A DNA stretch of 64,000 nucleotides from Citrobacter freundii (GTDB taxonomy: Bacteria > Bacteroidota > Bacteroidia > Chitinophagales > Chitinophagaceae). The notes beneath the pieces are model-generated. The model ran no database searches and was not told where the DNA came from. It saw only the letters and a program-made list of their open reading frames with translations. The translations under genes and the position numbers were made by a program. Below, one piece after another: positions 35,313 through 43,295 of this stretch (positions are counted from its first letter, which is position 1; every line of letters begins with the position of its first letter). Where the stretch lies: positions 62,001 through 126,000 of the forward strand of contig QFQQ01000004.1 of NCBI GenBank assembly GCA_003243445.1, written 5' to 3'.

Positions 35313-36761
35313 TTATGCTTTCAGTTTTTCCAAAAGAATTTCGTTCGTCACTTTAGGGTCAGCTTTTCCTTTTGATCTTTTCATGACTTCGCCGACAAAT
35401 AATGACAGTACTCCTTTCTTTCCTTTTTTATATTCAGTAACCTTGTCTGAAAACTTAGCCAGCACCTCATCAATGATCGGCTCCAACGCGTTTGCATCAG
35501 ATTGCTGCAACAGGTTTTGCTGCTCTGCCGCCTGCAATGGATCCACTTCAGGATGACTGATCAGATAAGAAAACAAACGGGTAGATGCAATGGAGAAACT
35601 GAGTTTACCTTCATCCGTAAGTTTTACAAGTTTTGCAAGCTGAACCGGAGGGATGGGAAACTCCTGTACCGGTTTGTTATGCTCATTCAACCATGATTTC
35701 ACCGGGCCAAGCATCCAGTTGGCCGAGGCTTTGTATAAGGAAGTATGTTGGATCGTTTCCTCGTAATATTCTGCCAACTCCTTGTCATCCGTTAATACAC
35801 GTGCATCGTATTCCGGCAAACTCAGTTCACCGGTATATCTTGAAACGCGTTCTTCCTGCAACACAGGCAGGGATGCTTTGATACTATTGATAAATGATTC
35901 TTCTAATTGAAAAGGTGTAAGATCTGGATCAGCAAAATAACGGTAATCATCCGCATCTTCTTTATCGCGGATAGCGAACGTGATATTCTTATCTGCGTCA
36001 AAACTTCTGGTCTGCTGCAGCACAGGTTCACCGTTTTCCACTAATTCGATCAAACGTGCTGCTTCGATTTCAACAGCCCGCTTTGCATTACGGATAGAGT
36101 TAAGATTTTTTATTTCAACCTTGGTACCCAGCTTTTGATCGCCTTTTTTACGTACCGAGATGTTTACGTCGCAACGAAGACTTCCTTCTTCCATGTTTCC
36201 GTCGCATACATCAAGATAACGGACAAGCTTTCTTAACTCTGTGAGATAGGCAACAGTTTCATCCGCACTGCGAATGTCAGGCTCACTTACGATCTCGATC
36301 AGCGGAGTGCCGGCACGATTGTAATCGAGACAGGTGTTCAAGTCATCCACATCATGCAGGCTCTTACCTGCATCTTCTTCCAGGTGGATCCGATTGAGCC
36401 GCACCTGTTTTCTTCCGTCACCTGATTTGATCTCGACATATCCGCCTTTGCAAATTGGCGTGGTATGCTGTGAGATCTGGTAGCCTTTGGGCAGGTCGGG
36501 ATAGAAATAATTTTTGCGGGCAAAATAATTGGAGCGTTCTATTTCGCAATGACAGGCCAGGCCCATGCGAATGGCATGTTCGATGGCTTTTTTGTTCATT
36601 TTTGGCAGCGTGCCCGGATGACCAAGCGTAATGGGACTTACCTGGGTATTCGGAGGAGCGCCATAGGCGATGCTGTCGCCGCAAAATAATTTGCTCTGGG
36701 TCAGAAGTTGCGCGTGCACTTCCAGCCCGATCACGATTTCGTATTTAGATTGATCCGTCAT
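35313..36761 (-). CDS. gatB: Asp-tRNA(Asn)/Glu-tRNA(Gln) amidotransferase subunit B
   Basis: 482 aa, full length. YEIVIGLEVHAQLLTQSKLFCGD opens the protein; HPGTLPKMNKKAIEHAIRMG, YFYPDLPKGYQISQ, RIHLEEDAGKS, DYNRAGTPLIEIVSEPD and GSLRCDVNISV are GatB signatures, with the C-terminal YqeY-like helical domain after about 330. With GatA and GatC it converts mis-charged Glu-tRNA-Gln (or Asp-tRNA-Asn) to the amide form in the cytosol. The other subunits are not in the window. ATG at 36761. Confidence 0.97.
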   Translation of the reverse strand: MTDQSKYEIVIGLEVHAQLLTQSKLFCGDSIAYGAPPNTQVSPITLGHPGTLPKMNKKAIEHAIRMGLACHCEIERSNYFARKNYFYPDLPKGYQISQHTTPICKGGYVEIKSGDGRKQVRLNRIHLEEDAGKSLHDVDDLNTCLDYNRAGTPLIEIVSEPDIRSADETVAYLTELRKLVRYLDVCDGNMEEGSLRCDVNISVRKKGDQKLGTKVEIKNLNSIRNAKRAVEIEAARLIELVENGEPVLQQTRSFDADKNITFAIRDKEDADDYRYFADPDLTPFQLEESFINSIKASLPVLQEERVSRYTGELSLPEYDARVLTDDKELAEYYEETIQHTSLYKASANWMLGPVKSWLNEHNKPVQEFPIPPVQLAKLVKLTDEGKLSFSIASTRLFSYLISHPEVDPLQAAEQQNLLQQSDANALEPIIDEVLAKFSDKVTEYKKGKKGVLSLFVGEVMKRSKGKADPKVTNEILLEKLKA

Positions 36762-36774
36762 GGTTAGGAATCAG

Positions 36775-36782
36775 CAAAAATA
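36775..36782 (-). promoter_or_regulatory. -7 box of gatB
   Basis: TATTTTTG on the minus strand, exact TAnnTTTG match, 13 nt before the gatB ATG. No TTG at the expected -33 position. Confidence 0.45.
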
Positions 36783-36807
36783 AACCATTTTGACGGGCGG
36801 CCGGAAT

Positions 36808-36842
36808 GAAAAAAGAAACCCTCCGTGAATTACGGAGGGTTC
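36808..36842 (-). terminator. Terminator of the double-PDZ gene
   Basis: Stem AACCCTCCGT (36817-36826) with ACGGAGGGTT (36832-36841), loop GAATT. On the minus strand it is followed by TCTTTTTTC. It lies 27 bp beyond the PDZ gene stop. Confidence 0.85.
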
Positions 36843-36867
36843 CACTAAACTATAGATGAATAGTATT

Positions 36868-37863
36868 TTAGAGGTTGGCAGTTTTCAGCCTGCGTGGGAT
36901 CTTCAGGTCAAGCGACTGTGCCTTGCCGTCGCGGAGCAGTTTTACCCCGATGCTCACTTTTTCGCGGCTATCGCGAACGATCTTGGCCACTTCGTCTGCA
37001 CTGTTTACAGCTTTTCCGTCGATCTCTGTGATCACGTCGTCTTCTTTGATGCCGCTTTTTGCTGCATTTCCTTCGTCGTCCACGTCGATCACTTTAACAC
37101 CTTTGCCGTCTTCAGCGTCCTGTACAGACATTCCCAGTCTTGGGCTGCCCGAACCTGACCAGCTCCAGCTTTGGCCAAAGTTGTTGAGGTTCGGCGTGAT
37201 TTTACCGAGGTTCATATTCAGATCATTAAAATCAAGCTGAACATCACCACCAGTGCTGAAAGCGGTTACCCCTTTCCATTTGGTAAGTTCTGCTGATGCT
37301 TTCATTTCCTTTTTATCACGCTCGTAGGTAACATTTACTTTTTCACCCGCTTTGTGCTTTCTTACTGCAGCAGAAAGGTCATCAGGATTTTCCACTTTTT
37401 TATCATCGATCCTGGTGATCACATCTCCTTTTTTCAACCCGATCTTCTCTGCAGCGCTTCCTTTTGTTACTTCCTGAATCTCTGCGCCGTTATCAACTTT
37501 TTCAGTGGTTACACCGAGCATTGCGCGGTTATCATCAAATGAAAGTGCGCGGAAGTTGCCAGCATTATTATTGTAAGAATAACTGTTGCCGTTAAAAACC
37601 TTTACGTCTTTGATCCTGTTGCGGATAACGGAAACGTCATCATTGTCTTTTACATCTTTACCGTTAACGGTTATTTTATCACCGTTGATCTCAATAACCA
37701 CCTTTTCATCTTTATCGCCTTTGGTAGTAATGATGATCTGTTCTGCAGATTTGTCCTTATCTTTTTTATCCGACTTATCAGTTGTCTGGGCAAGCAAAGC
37801 TGCGGGTGCGAGTGCAGCTGACAGCAATAGGGTGAAAGAGATTCTTTGAATGACCTGTTTCAT
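36868..37863 (-). CDS. Exported double-PDZ-domain protein
   Basis: 331 aa; signal peptide MKQVIQRISFTLLLSAALAP, AALLAQ. A lysine/aspartate-rich segment (about 27-60) is followed by two PDZ domains: about 110-195 (AMLGVTTEKVDNGAEIQEVT, GSAAEKIGLKKGDVITRIDD) and about 240-325 (PRLGMSVQDAEDGKGVKVID, AAKSGIKEDDVITEIDGKAV). The two resemble the tandem PDZ part of DegP-type proteases, but there is no serine-protease domain and no HDS triad. It may act as a periplasmic adaptor or chaperone. The promoter carries a palindrome (see 37922-37948). Confidence 0.88.
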   Translation of the reverse strand: MKQVIQRISFTLLLSAALAPAALLAQTTDKSDKKDKDKSAEQIIITTKGDKDEKVVIEINGDKITVNGKDVKDNDDVSVIRNRIKDVKVFNGNSYSYNNNAGNFRALSFDDNRAMLGVTTEKVDNGAEIQEVTKGSAAEKIGLKKGDVITRIDDKKVENPDDLSAAVRKHKAGEKVNVTYERDKKEMKASAELTKWKGVTAFSTGGDVQLDFNDLNMNLGKITPNLNNFGQSWSWSGSGSPRLGMSVQDAEDGKGVKVIDVDDEGNAAKSGIKEDDVITEIDGKAVNSADEVAKIVRDSREKVSIGVKLLRDGKAQSLDLKIPRRLKTANL

Positions 37864-37906
37864 ACTTTTTAGTTTAGTGATTTTATCTACGTGTCTTTTC
37901 GTAGAT

Positions 37907-37914
37907 CAAATATA
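37907..37914 (-). promoter_or_regulatory. -7 box of the double-PDZ gene
   Basis: TATATTTG on the minus strand, exact TAnnTTTG match, 43 nt upstream of the ATG at 37863. Confidence 0.5.
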
Positions 37915-37921
37915 AAGGTAT

Positions 37922-37948
37922 TTTCCGAAATACGAAACGTTTCGGAAA
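37922..37948. promoter_or_regulatory. Palindromic candidate operator upstream of the double-PDZ gene
   Basis: TTTCCGAAA (37922-37930) and TTTCGGAAA (37940-37948) form a perfect 9-bp inverted repeat with a 9-bp spacer. It covers the place where the -33 element should be, 8 bp upstream of the -7 box, so a bound regulator would block or replace -33 recognition. Confidence 0.5.
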
Positions 37949-38122
37949 TGTTAAATGAATGAAGGCCGTGGCCGGATGCCATGCCCGGAAAGGTTTGCAC
38001 GAAAGATAGTAAATATCCTGCCCGCTCAAAGGCCGCTGGTACATTTCTGCTATGATCTTCTCCTGATCTGGATTCAGGTTGAAAAGCCCATTTTTCCATG
38101 GAATTAATTTTCAGCCAATTAA

Positions 38123-38153
38123 AATGGCGAAGCTTTTTTAAAACTTCGCCATC
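38123..38153 (-). terminator. Hairpin that may end alaS transcription
   Basis: ATGGCGAAG (38124-38132) pairs with CTTCGCCAT (38143-38151). On the minus strand it is followed by TTTTAATTGG. It lies 240 bp past the alaS stop, beyond the small ORF on the other strand. Confidence 0.45.
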
Positions 38154-38270
38154 GCATATTTGGAAAGTACATTTCCCAGGTATATTTACTAAGTAGTTTT
38201 CGGGGAAAATATTCAAACAATTCCGCACTTTTGGGGCATACGGCCAACCACCAAAACGACCTGTTCACCC

Positions 38271-38396
38271 ATGTATAAAGTATTTGCAGTAAGTGCTATC
38301 GTGCTTTGTTCTTTTGTTATCGTTTATGCAATCACCATCTATCTTGAAACAAGACGGATGTATCCTAAAAAGGATCCGAAAGCTCTTCGATACTAA
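38271..38396 (+). CDS. 41-aa single-pass membrane protein
   Basis: ATG at 38271, TAA at 38394-38396. Residues 4-24 form one hydrophobic helix (VFAVSAIVLCSFVIVYAITI), followed by a short basic tail (LETRRMYPKKDPKALRY). The positive-inside rule puts the C-terminus in the cytosol. Its stop codon overlaps the convergent alaS stop by four bases. Codon use is like the neighbours. I do not recognise the family; it has the look of a real small membrane protein, and it is easily missed because of its length. Confidence 0.6.
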   Translation: MYKVFAVSAIVLCSFVIVYAITIYLETRRMYPKKDPKALRY

Positions 38397-41014
38397 GACT
38401 GCAATAATTTCTTCACCGCATCAATTACTTCACCGAGTTTAGCTGCATCCTGTCCGCCGGCCGTTGCCAATGTTTTCTGGCCGCCTCCGCCACCCTTAAT
38501 CAGGGGAGCGATCTGCTCTTTAATGATCTTTCCGGCGTCAAGGTTACGGGCTGCTGCTACAGTTTCGGATAAGCCGATCGCCACAAACGGCTTGCCGCCG
38601 ATATTGGCAGCCAGCACAGCTACATAATCGTTGAGATTATTCTTCAGATCGAAGCAAAGCTTTTTCAATGCATCTGCATTGTCTACTTCAACGATGTCAC
38701 CAACAAATGTTACTCCATTGATGATCTCATCTTTCTGCAGGAGCTCATTGCGGATGCCAACCAACGCGCGCGCTTCCAGGCGTTCGATCTTTTTTTCGAG
38801 TGCCGCTTTATCATCCATCAGTTTCTCGATGGCTTTTAGCGGCTCTTTTGCTTTTAATAATTCACCGGCTTGTTTTACCTGGTCCAGTTTATCATTTACA
38901 TAACTGATCGCTTTACCGCCAGTCAATGCTTCAATGCGGCGGACACCCGCACCGGTTGCAGCTTCCGAAGTGATCACGAACAGACCGATCTGCCCCGTAG
39001 CGCCAACATGCGTGCCACCACAAAGCTCGATCGAGTAAGACGGATCAACGATCACTACCCTCACCACATCTCCGTACTTCTCACCAAATAGAGCCGTAGC
39101 TCCGATCTTCAGCGCTTCTTCCTTTGGCAGTTCTTTGATCACAACAGGAATATTCTCCCGGATCTTTTCATTCACGATCGATTCAACCCGGCGCAGTTCC
39201 TCATCCGTCATTTTTGAAAAATGAGAGAAGTCAAAACGCAGCACTTCAGGAGATACAAGCGAACCTTTCTGTGCAACATGCGAACCCAATACCTGGCGCA
39301 AGGCAGCATGCAGTAAGTGTGTAGCTGTGTGGTTATATGTTGTATTCAACCTGTTCACCGCATTTACCGACGCAGTCACCGGCAGTGAAATATCCGCGGG
39401 TAATTTATCTGTGAACTGAATGATCAGGTCATTTTCCTTGCGTGTATCTGTTACAGGAATTTTCTCTTCACCAAATTGAAGGAAACCGGTGTCTCCCACC
39501 TGTCCTCCGCTTTCAGCATAGAATGGCGTTGTTTCCAGTACAAGCTGGTATTGCTCTTTTCCTTTTGCCTTTATCTTTCTGTATTTTACCACCTGCGTTT
39601 CAGCCTGCAGATCATTGTATCCAACAAAAACAGTTTTATCTGCTTTATTGATGTCCACCCAATCTTCAGTATCAATAGCGGTGGCAGCACGCGAACGATC
39701 TTTCTGGCGTTGCATTTCTGCTTTGAACGCCTCTTCATCAACAGGTATATTGTTTTCTGAAGCGATCAGCTGCGTAAGATCAAAAGGAAAACCATACGTA
39801 TCATATAACTCAAATGAATCCTTACCGTCTATCTTTTTAAGGCCGGGTGTTTTAAGGATATCATCAACTTTCTTCAGTCCTTTTTCCAATGTGCGCAGGA
39901 ATGATTCCTCTTCTTCCCTGATCACTTTTGTTACAAACTCTGCCTGATGATACAATTCAGGGAATACATACTTGAATTGAAGGGACAGACCGAGCACAAG
40001 CTGATGCAGCAACGGTTGCTTATAATCCAGGTATGTATAATAATATCTTACCGCTCTTCTTAAGATCCGGCGGATGACATAACCTGCGCCTGTATTGGAA
40101 GGCATTTGTCCATCTGCAACGGTAAAGCTGATCGCACGGATATGATCTGCGAGTACGCGGAAAGCCACCGCTTGTTTGCTGTCGCCGAAATCATATTTCT
40201 TCCCGGTGATCTCTTCCACTTTCTGGATGGTGCCTGAGAATACATCTGTATCGTAGTTACTTGTTTTACCCTGTATCACGCGAACAAGACGCTCGAAGCC
40301 CATACCGGTATCAACATGGCGGGCAGGCAATGGCTCAAGCCGGCCATCTTTCAGACGGTTGAATTGAATAAATACATTGTTCCAGATCTCGATCACCTGG
40401 GGATGATCATTATTCACGAGTGATTTACCATCAACCTGCGTTCTTTCATTGTCAGGTCTGCAGTCCACATGAATTTCCGTACAAGGTCCGCACGGGCCAG
40501 TATCACCCATTTCCCAGAAATTATCTTTCTTGGAGCCGAGAAGGATCCTGTCTTCCGCAATTACCTTTTTCCACTCATCATATGCTTCCTGGTCTTTTGG
40601 CAGACCTTCTTTTTCATCTCCTTCAAATATGGTTACATAAAGCCGGTCTTTATCCAGCTTATACACCTCGGTGAGCAGTTCCCAGCTCCAGGCGATGGCG
40701 TCTTTTTTAAAGTAGTCACCAAAGCTCCAGTTGCCCAGCATTTCGAACATCGTATGGTGGTAAGTATCTACGCCAACTTCTTCCAGATCATTATGTTTAC
40801 CGCTTACGCGAAGGCATTTCTGGGTATCGGCCGCGCGGGCATACGGTGCTTTTTTGTTACCCAGGAAATAATCTTTGAACTGGTTCATGCCTGCATTGGT
40901 GAACATCAGTGTCGGGTCATTCTTGATCACGATCGGTGCGGACGGCACGATCTCATGGTTCCGGGAGCGGAAAAAGTCCAGAAACTCTTTACGTATTTCT
41001 TCGCTGGTCAACAT
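38393..41014 (-). CDS. alaS: Alanyl-tRNA synthetase
   Basis: 873 aa, normal length. Class II catalytic domain at the N-terminus (MLTSEEIRKEFLDFFRSRNH, NDPTLMFTNAGMNQFKDYFL, CLRVSGKHNDLEEVG, HTMFEMLGNWSFGDYFK), the tRNA recognition helical domain, the editing domain with zinc ligands in NHTATHLLHAAL and CGGTHV, and the C-terminal domain with a GGGGGQ loop near the end. Charges tRNA-Ala and clears Ser/Gly mischarging in the cytosol. ATG at 41014. Divergent from an M23 peptidase gene across a hairpin-rich spacer. Confidence 0.98.
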   Translation of the reverse strand: MLTSEEIRKEFLDFFRSRNHEIVPSAPIVIKNDPTLMFTNAGMNQFKDYFLGNKKAPYARAADTQKCLRVSGKHNDLEEVGVDTYHHTMFEMLGNWSFGDYFKKDAIAWSWELLTEVYKLDKDRLYVTIFEGDEKEGLPKDQEAYDEWKKVIAEDRILLGSKKDNFWEMGDTGPCGPCTEIHVDCRPDNERTQVDGKSLVNNDHPQVIEIWNNVFIQFNRLKDGRLEPLPARHVDTGMGFERLVRVIQGKTSNYDTDVFSGTIQKVEEITGKKYDFGDSKQAVAFRVLADHIRAISFTVADGQMPSNTGAGYVIRRILRRAVRYYYTYLDYKQPLLHQLVLGLSLQFKYVFPELYHQAEFVTKVIREEEESFLRTLEKGLKKVDDILKTPGLKKIDGKDSFELYDTYGFPFDLTQLIASENNIPVDEEAFKAEMQRQKDRSRAATAIDTEDWVDINKADKTVFVGYNDLQAETQVVKYRKIKAKGKEQYQLVLETTPFYAESGGQVGDTGFLQFGEEKIPVTDTRKENDLIIQFTDKLPADISLPVTASVNAVNRLNTTYNHTATHLLHAALRQVLGSHVAQKGSLVSPEVLRFDFSHFSKMTDEELRRVESIVNEKIRENIPVVIKELPKEEALKIGATALFGEKYGDVVRVVIVDPSYSIELCGGTHVGATGQIGLFVITSEAATGAGVRRIEALTGGKAISYVNDKLDQVKQAGELLKAKEPLKAIEKLMDDKAALEKKIERLEARALVGIRNELLQKDEIINGVTFVGDIVEVDNADALKKLCFDLKNNLNDYVAVLAANIGGKPFVAIGLSETVAAARNLDAGKIIKEQIAPLIKGGGGGQKTLATAGGQDAAKLGEVIDAVKKLLQS

Positions 41015-41065
41015 CGTAAGTATGATAATTGGGGTTGATTTTTACTGATTTAGAGTATATATTTG

Positions 41066-41092
41066 TTTTTTCAGGGTTTAGCCCTGAAAAAA
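41066..41092. repeat. Hairpin between alaS and M23 peptidase genes
   Basis: TTTTTTCAGGG (41066-41076) pairs with CCCTGAAAAAA (41082-41092), five-base loop. The T-run comes first and the A-run last on both strands, which is the reverse of a terminator layout. Confidence 0.5.
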
Positions 41093-41201
41093 TCCGCCGG
41101 AGCTTTAGCGAAGGCGGATCCCTCCTGCTGTAAGCTTTAATGGGGGAACCGTCCGGAAAAAACGCTGAGACGGGATCCACCTTCGCTAAAGCTCCGGCGG
41201 A
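41093..41201. repeat. 30-bp inverted repeat in the alaS/M23 divergent spacer
   Basis: Arm 41093-41122 (TCCGCCGGAGCTTTAGCGAA, GGCGGATCCC) and arm 41172-41201 (GGGATCCACCTTCGCTAAAG, CTCCGGCGGA) are complementary with one mismatch in 30. Each arm also has an internal hairpin (TCCGCC with GGCGGA around GGAGCTTTAGCGAA). It is an independent repeat type; no transposase is present. Confidence 0.8.
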
Positions 41202-41264
41202 CTGGCGCAAAGTTAAAAGAATCAAACGGCATACCCACAGGAAAACCGGTAAACGCTGCTTGAC

Positions 41265-42236
41265 ATGAAGAAAATCAAATATTACTATAATACCAATACC
41301 CTCCGTTATGAGAAGCTGGAAGTTCCCCTAAGGGTGAAGCTTCTCCGCATTTTTGGTTTCGTAGCGGCGGCTGTTGTTACTGCTATACTTATCTCTTATT
41401 TCGCTTTCCAGTTCGTTGGATCTCCCAATGAAAAGCTGCTGCGAATGCAGAACATGCAGTTACAGGATCGATATGCAAATCTCGATGAACAATTGCAAAC
41501 GCTCGATCAGCAAATGAAAGAACTGGAGAAGAGGGATAACAACGTATACCGATCCATCTTTGAAGCAAACCCCATCCCTGACAGTGCACGTGCAAAAGAG
41601 ATCGAAGATCAGAAAGAGATCGCGACCATCATGAGCATGAACAATTCGCAGTTGGTAAGTTCCATCACCCGGACCATCGCCAATTTGAATAGCCGCATTA
41701 CCGCGCAGAATGCTTCTTATAATGAAATCGATGGATTGATAAAAAATAAAGAAGCGCTGCTTGCGCATACACCTGCCATCCAACCTGTAAGCAATAAGGA
41801 TCTCAGCAGGATCGCTTCAGGTTTCGGGTATCGTATCGACCCGGTGTATAAAACCATTAAAATGCACGCGGGGCTTGACTTTGCGGCTCCCCAGGGTACC
41901 CCGATCTATGCAACAGCTGATGGAACGGTGACTACATCCGGCAATACCGGTAACGGTTACGGTAACCACGTTATTATCAAGCATGGTTATGGCTACGAAA
42001 CGCTTTATGGCCACATGGTGAAAGTAAAATCGCGCGTGGGCGAAACAGTGAAGCGTGGCGAAGTGATCGGCTGGGTTGGAAGCACAGGCAAATCCACCGG
42101 ACCACACTGTCATTACGAAGTGCACAAGAATGGCAATAAGATCGATCCTGTTTACTTCTTCTATAATGATCTTTCGCCGGATCAGTTTGATCGTTTGCTG
42201 AAACAGGCGGCGGCTTCGAATCAGAGTTTCGATTAA
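41265..42236 (+). CDS. M23-family cell-wall metallopeptidase, membrane-anchored
   Basis: 323 aa. Short cytosolic start (MKKIKYYYNTNTLRYEKLEV), membrane helix at about 28-50, periplasmic coiled coil at 55-95 and another near 135-165, then the LytM/M23 domain: GFGYRIDPVYKTIKMHAGLD with H-x-x-x-D zinc ligands, and GPHCHYEVHKNG with the HxH motif. All zinc ligands are present, so it is likely an active peptidoglycan endopeptidase. Family knowledge: the layout resembles MepM-like proteins. Divergent from alaS and followed by a MerR gene. Confidence 0.93.
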   Translation: MKKIKYYYNTNTLRYEKLEVPLRVKLLRIFGFVAAAVVTAILISYFAFQFVGSPNEKLLRMQNMQLQDRYANLDEQLQTLDQQMKELEKRDNNVYRSIFEANPIPDSARAKEIEDQKEIATIMSMNNSQLVSSITRTIANLNSRITAQNASYNEIDGLIKNKEALLAHTPAIQPVSNKDLSRIASGFGYRIDPVYKTIKMHAGLDFAAPQGTPIYATADGTVTTSGNTGNGYGNHVIIKHGYGYETLYGHMVKVKSRVGETVKRGEVIGWVGSTGKSTGPHCHYEVHKNGNKIDPVYFFYNDLSPDQFDRLLKQAAASNQSFD

Positions 42237-42250
42237 GGAGGACGATGTGG

Positions 42251-42431
42251 GGGACCGCCGACGGCCGACGGCCGACCGCCGATGGGTCATGATGAATGAA
42301 CACTCTTATCGTATTTTGATTGTCAAACATCCGGTATGCAATTAATCTAAACTAATTAACTCAAAGCCCAAATGCTTTTCCTGACGTAATGAAACGTCGG
42401 CGGTCGGCCGTCTGCGGTCCGCGGTCCGTCG
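42251..42431. repeat. GCCGACGG-word inverted repeat flanking the MerR promoter
   Basis: Left arm 42251-42282 (GGGACCGCCGACGGCCGACG, GCCGACCGCCGA); right arm 42396-42431 (GTCGGCGGTCGGCCGTCTGC, GGTCCGCGGTCCGTCG). The GC-rich words stand out in a moderate-GC genome. The 113-bp centre is AT-rich without a gene. Confidence 0.7.
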
Positions 42432-42469
42432 TTTCTCTCTCCCCCATTTTTCCACATACTGGTACAACC

Positions 42470-42501
42470 TTTGCGGGGCAACGCCTGCATAACTACCTTT
42501 G
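42470..42501 (+). promoter_or_regulatory. Promoter of the MerR-family gene
   Basis: TTTG (42470-42473), 20-nt spacer, TACCTTTG (42494-42501): the best full match to the Bacteroidota consensus in the window. The ATG at 42511 lies nine bases after the -7 box, so the leader would be only about 5 nt. Confidence 0.6.
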
Positions 42502-42510
42502 CCAGACTGT

Positions 42511-43146
42511 ATGAAAAAGTCACTTCAGCAAATAACGTTCGAATTTGAAGCTCCCGCAGATGCGCCGGCACCTGTGGAGAACGTTGTTGTGACGAATACT
42601 GCGCCAACCCCTCCATTGATCATTGAGATCGTTGAAGAGGAAGAACCAGTGCAGGAAGAAACGACAGTTCAGGCAGAACAATCCTCCGGTGAAGCATCAA
42701 CGATACAGCCGGAACAACCTTTGCCTGAAGAAGCACCCCTGCCAAAAAGGATCAGCTCGACACGGGGAAGGAAGTCGCTCAAGGAAACGGCTATTACTGC
42801 GGATCTGATACAGGTACCGGAAGATGACGTGCTTTTCTCCAAACAATATTATTCCATCGGGGAAGTGGCAACCATGTTCAGGGAAAATCAATCCCTGATC
42901 CGTTACTGGGAAACTGAATTTGATATTCTTCAACCACGCAAGAATAAAAAAGGCGACCGCTTTTTCCGCCCTGTTGATATCAAGAACCTGGTACTGATCT
43001 ATGACCTGCTCCGCAGGCGCAAGTTCACTATCGAAGGTGCAAAGGACTTTCTCAAACGGAATAAGAAAGCTGAAGATAAATTTGCGATGATACAGTCCCT
43101 GGAAAAAGTCAAATCATTCCTGCTGGAACTTCGTTCCAATCTCTGA
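42511..43146 (+). CDS. MerR-family transcriptional regulator with acidic N-terminal extension
   Basis: 211 aa from the ATG at 42511 (MKKSLQQITFEFEAP). Residues about 12-95 are low-complexity, rich in P, E, A, Q and T. The MerR winged-helix domain follows at about 108-180 (KQYYSIGEVATMFRENQSLI, RYWETEFDILQPRKNKKGDR, FFRPVDIKNL), then a short helical tail. No metal-binding cysteines are seen, so it is not a metal sensor of the usual type. Family knowledge: this extended MerR is common in Bacteroidota with unknown targets. The acidic stretch may contact another protein. Expressed from the promoter at 42470-42501. Confidence 0.88.
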   Translation: MKKSLQQITFEFEAPADAPAPVENVVVTNTAPTPPLIIEIVEEEEPVQEETTVQAEQSSGEASTIQPEQPLPEEAPLPKRISSTRGRKSLKETAITADLIQVPEDDVLFSKQYYSIGEVATMFRENQSLIRYWETEFDILQPRKNKKGDRFFRPVDIKNLVLIYDLLRRRKFTIEGAKDFLKRNKKAEDKFAMIQSLEKVKSFLLELRSNL

Positions 43147-43295
43147 TGAAGATTTTTTTTAATTCCTGCAACTTTAACATTCCTTTCTGCATCATCGATT
43201 AGCCTGCGTCCTTATAAGTTGTCTGTTACTAGTTGTCCGTTGTCCGGATCAACGTTACGGGCAGTGTAAAGTTTAATTCAAATCAATTGTTGATC

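Larger units (their letters stand above)
37864..38270. other. 407-bp spacer between PDZ gene and small membrane ORF
   Basis: Holds the PDZ promoter and palindrome at the left and a hairpin at 38123-38153. A 113-codon minus-strand frame covers much of it (37887-38228) but has no signal, domain or codon pattern that I can support, and it would overlap the promoter. No other gene seen. Confidence 0.4.

Noticed and set aside
37887..38228. 113-codon minus-strand frame between the PDZ gene and alaS
   Set aside because: No signal, domain or typical composition, and it covers the PDZ promoter and palindrome.
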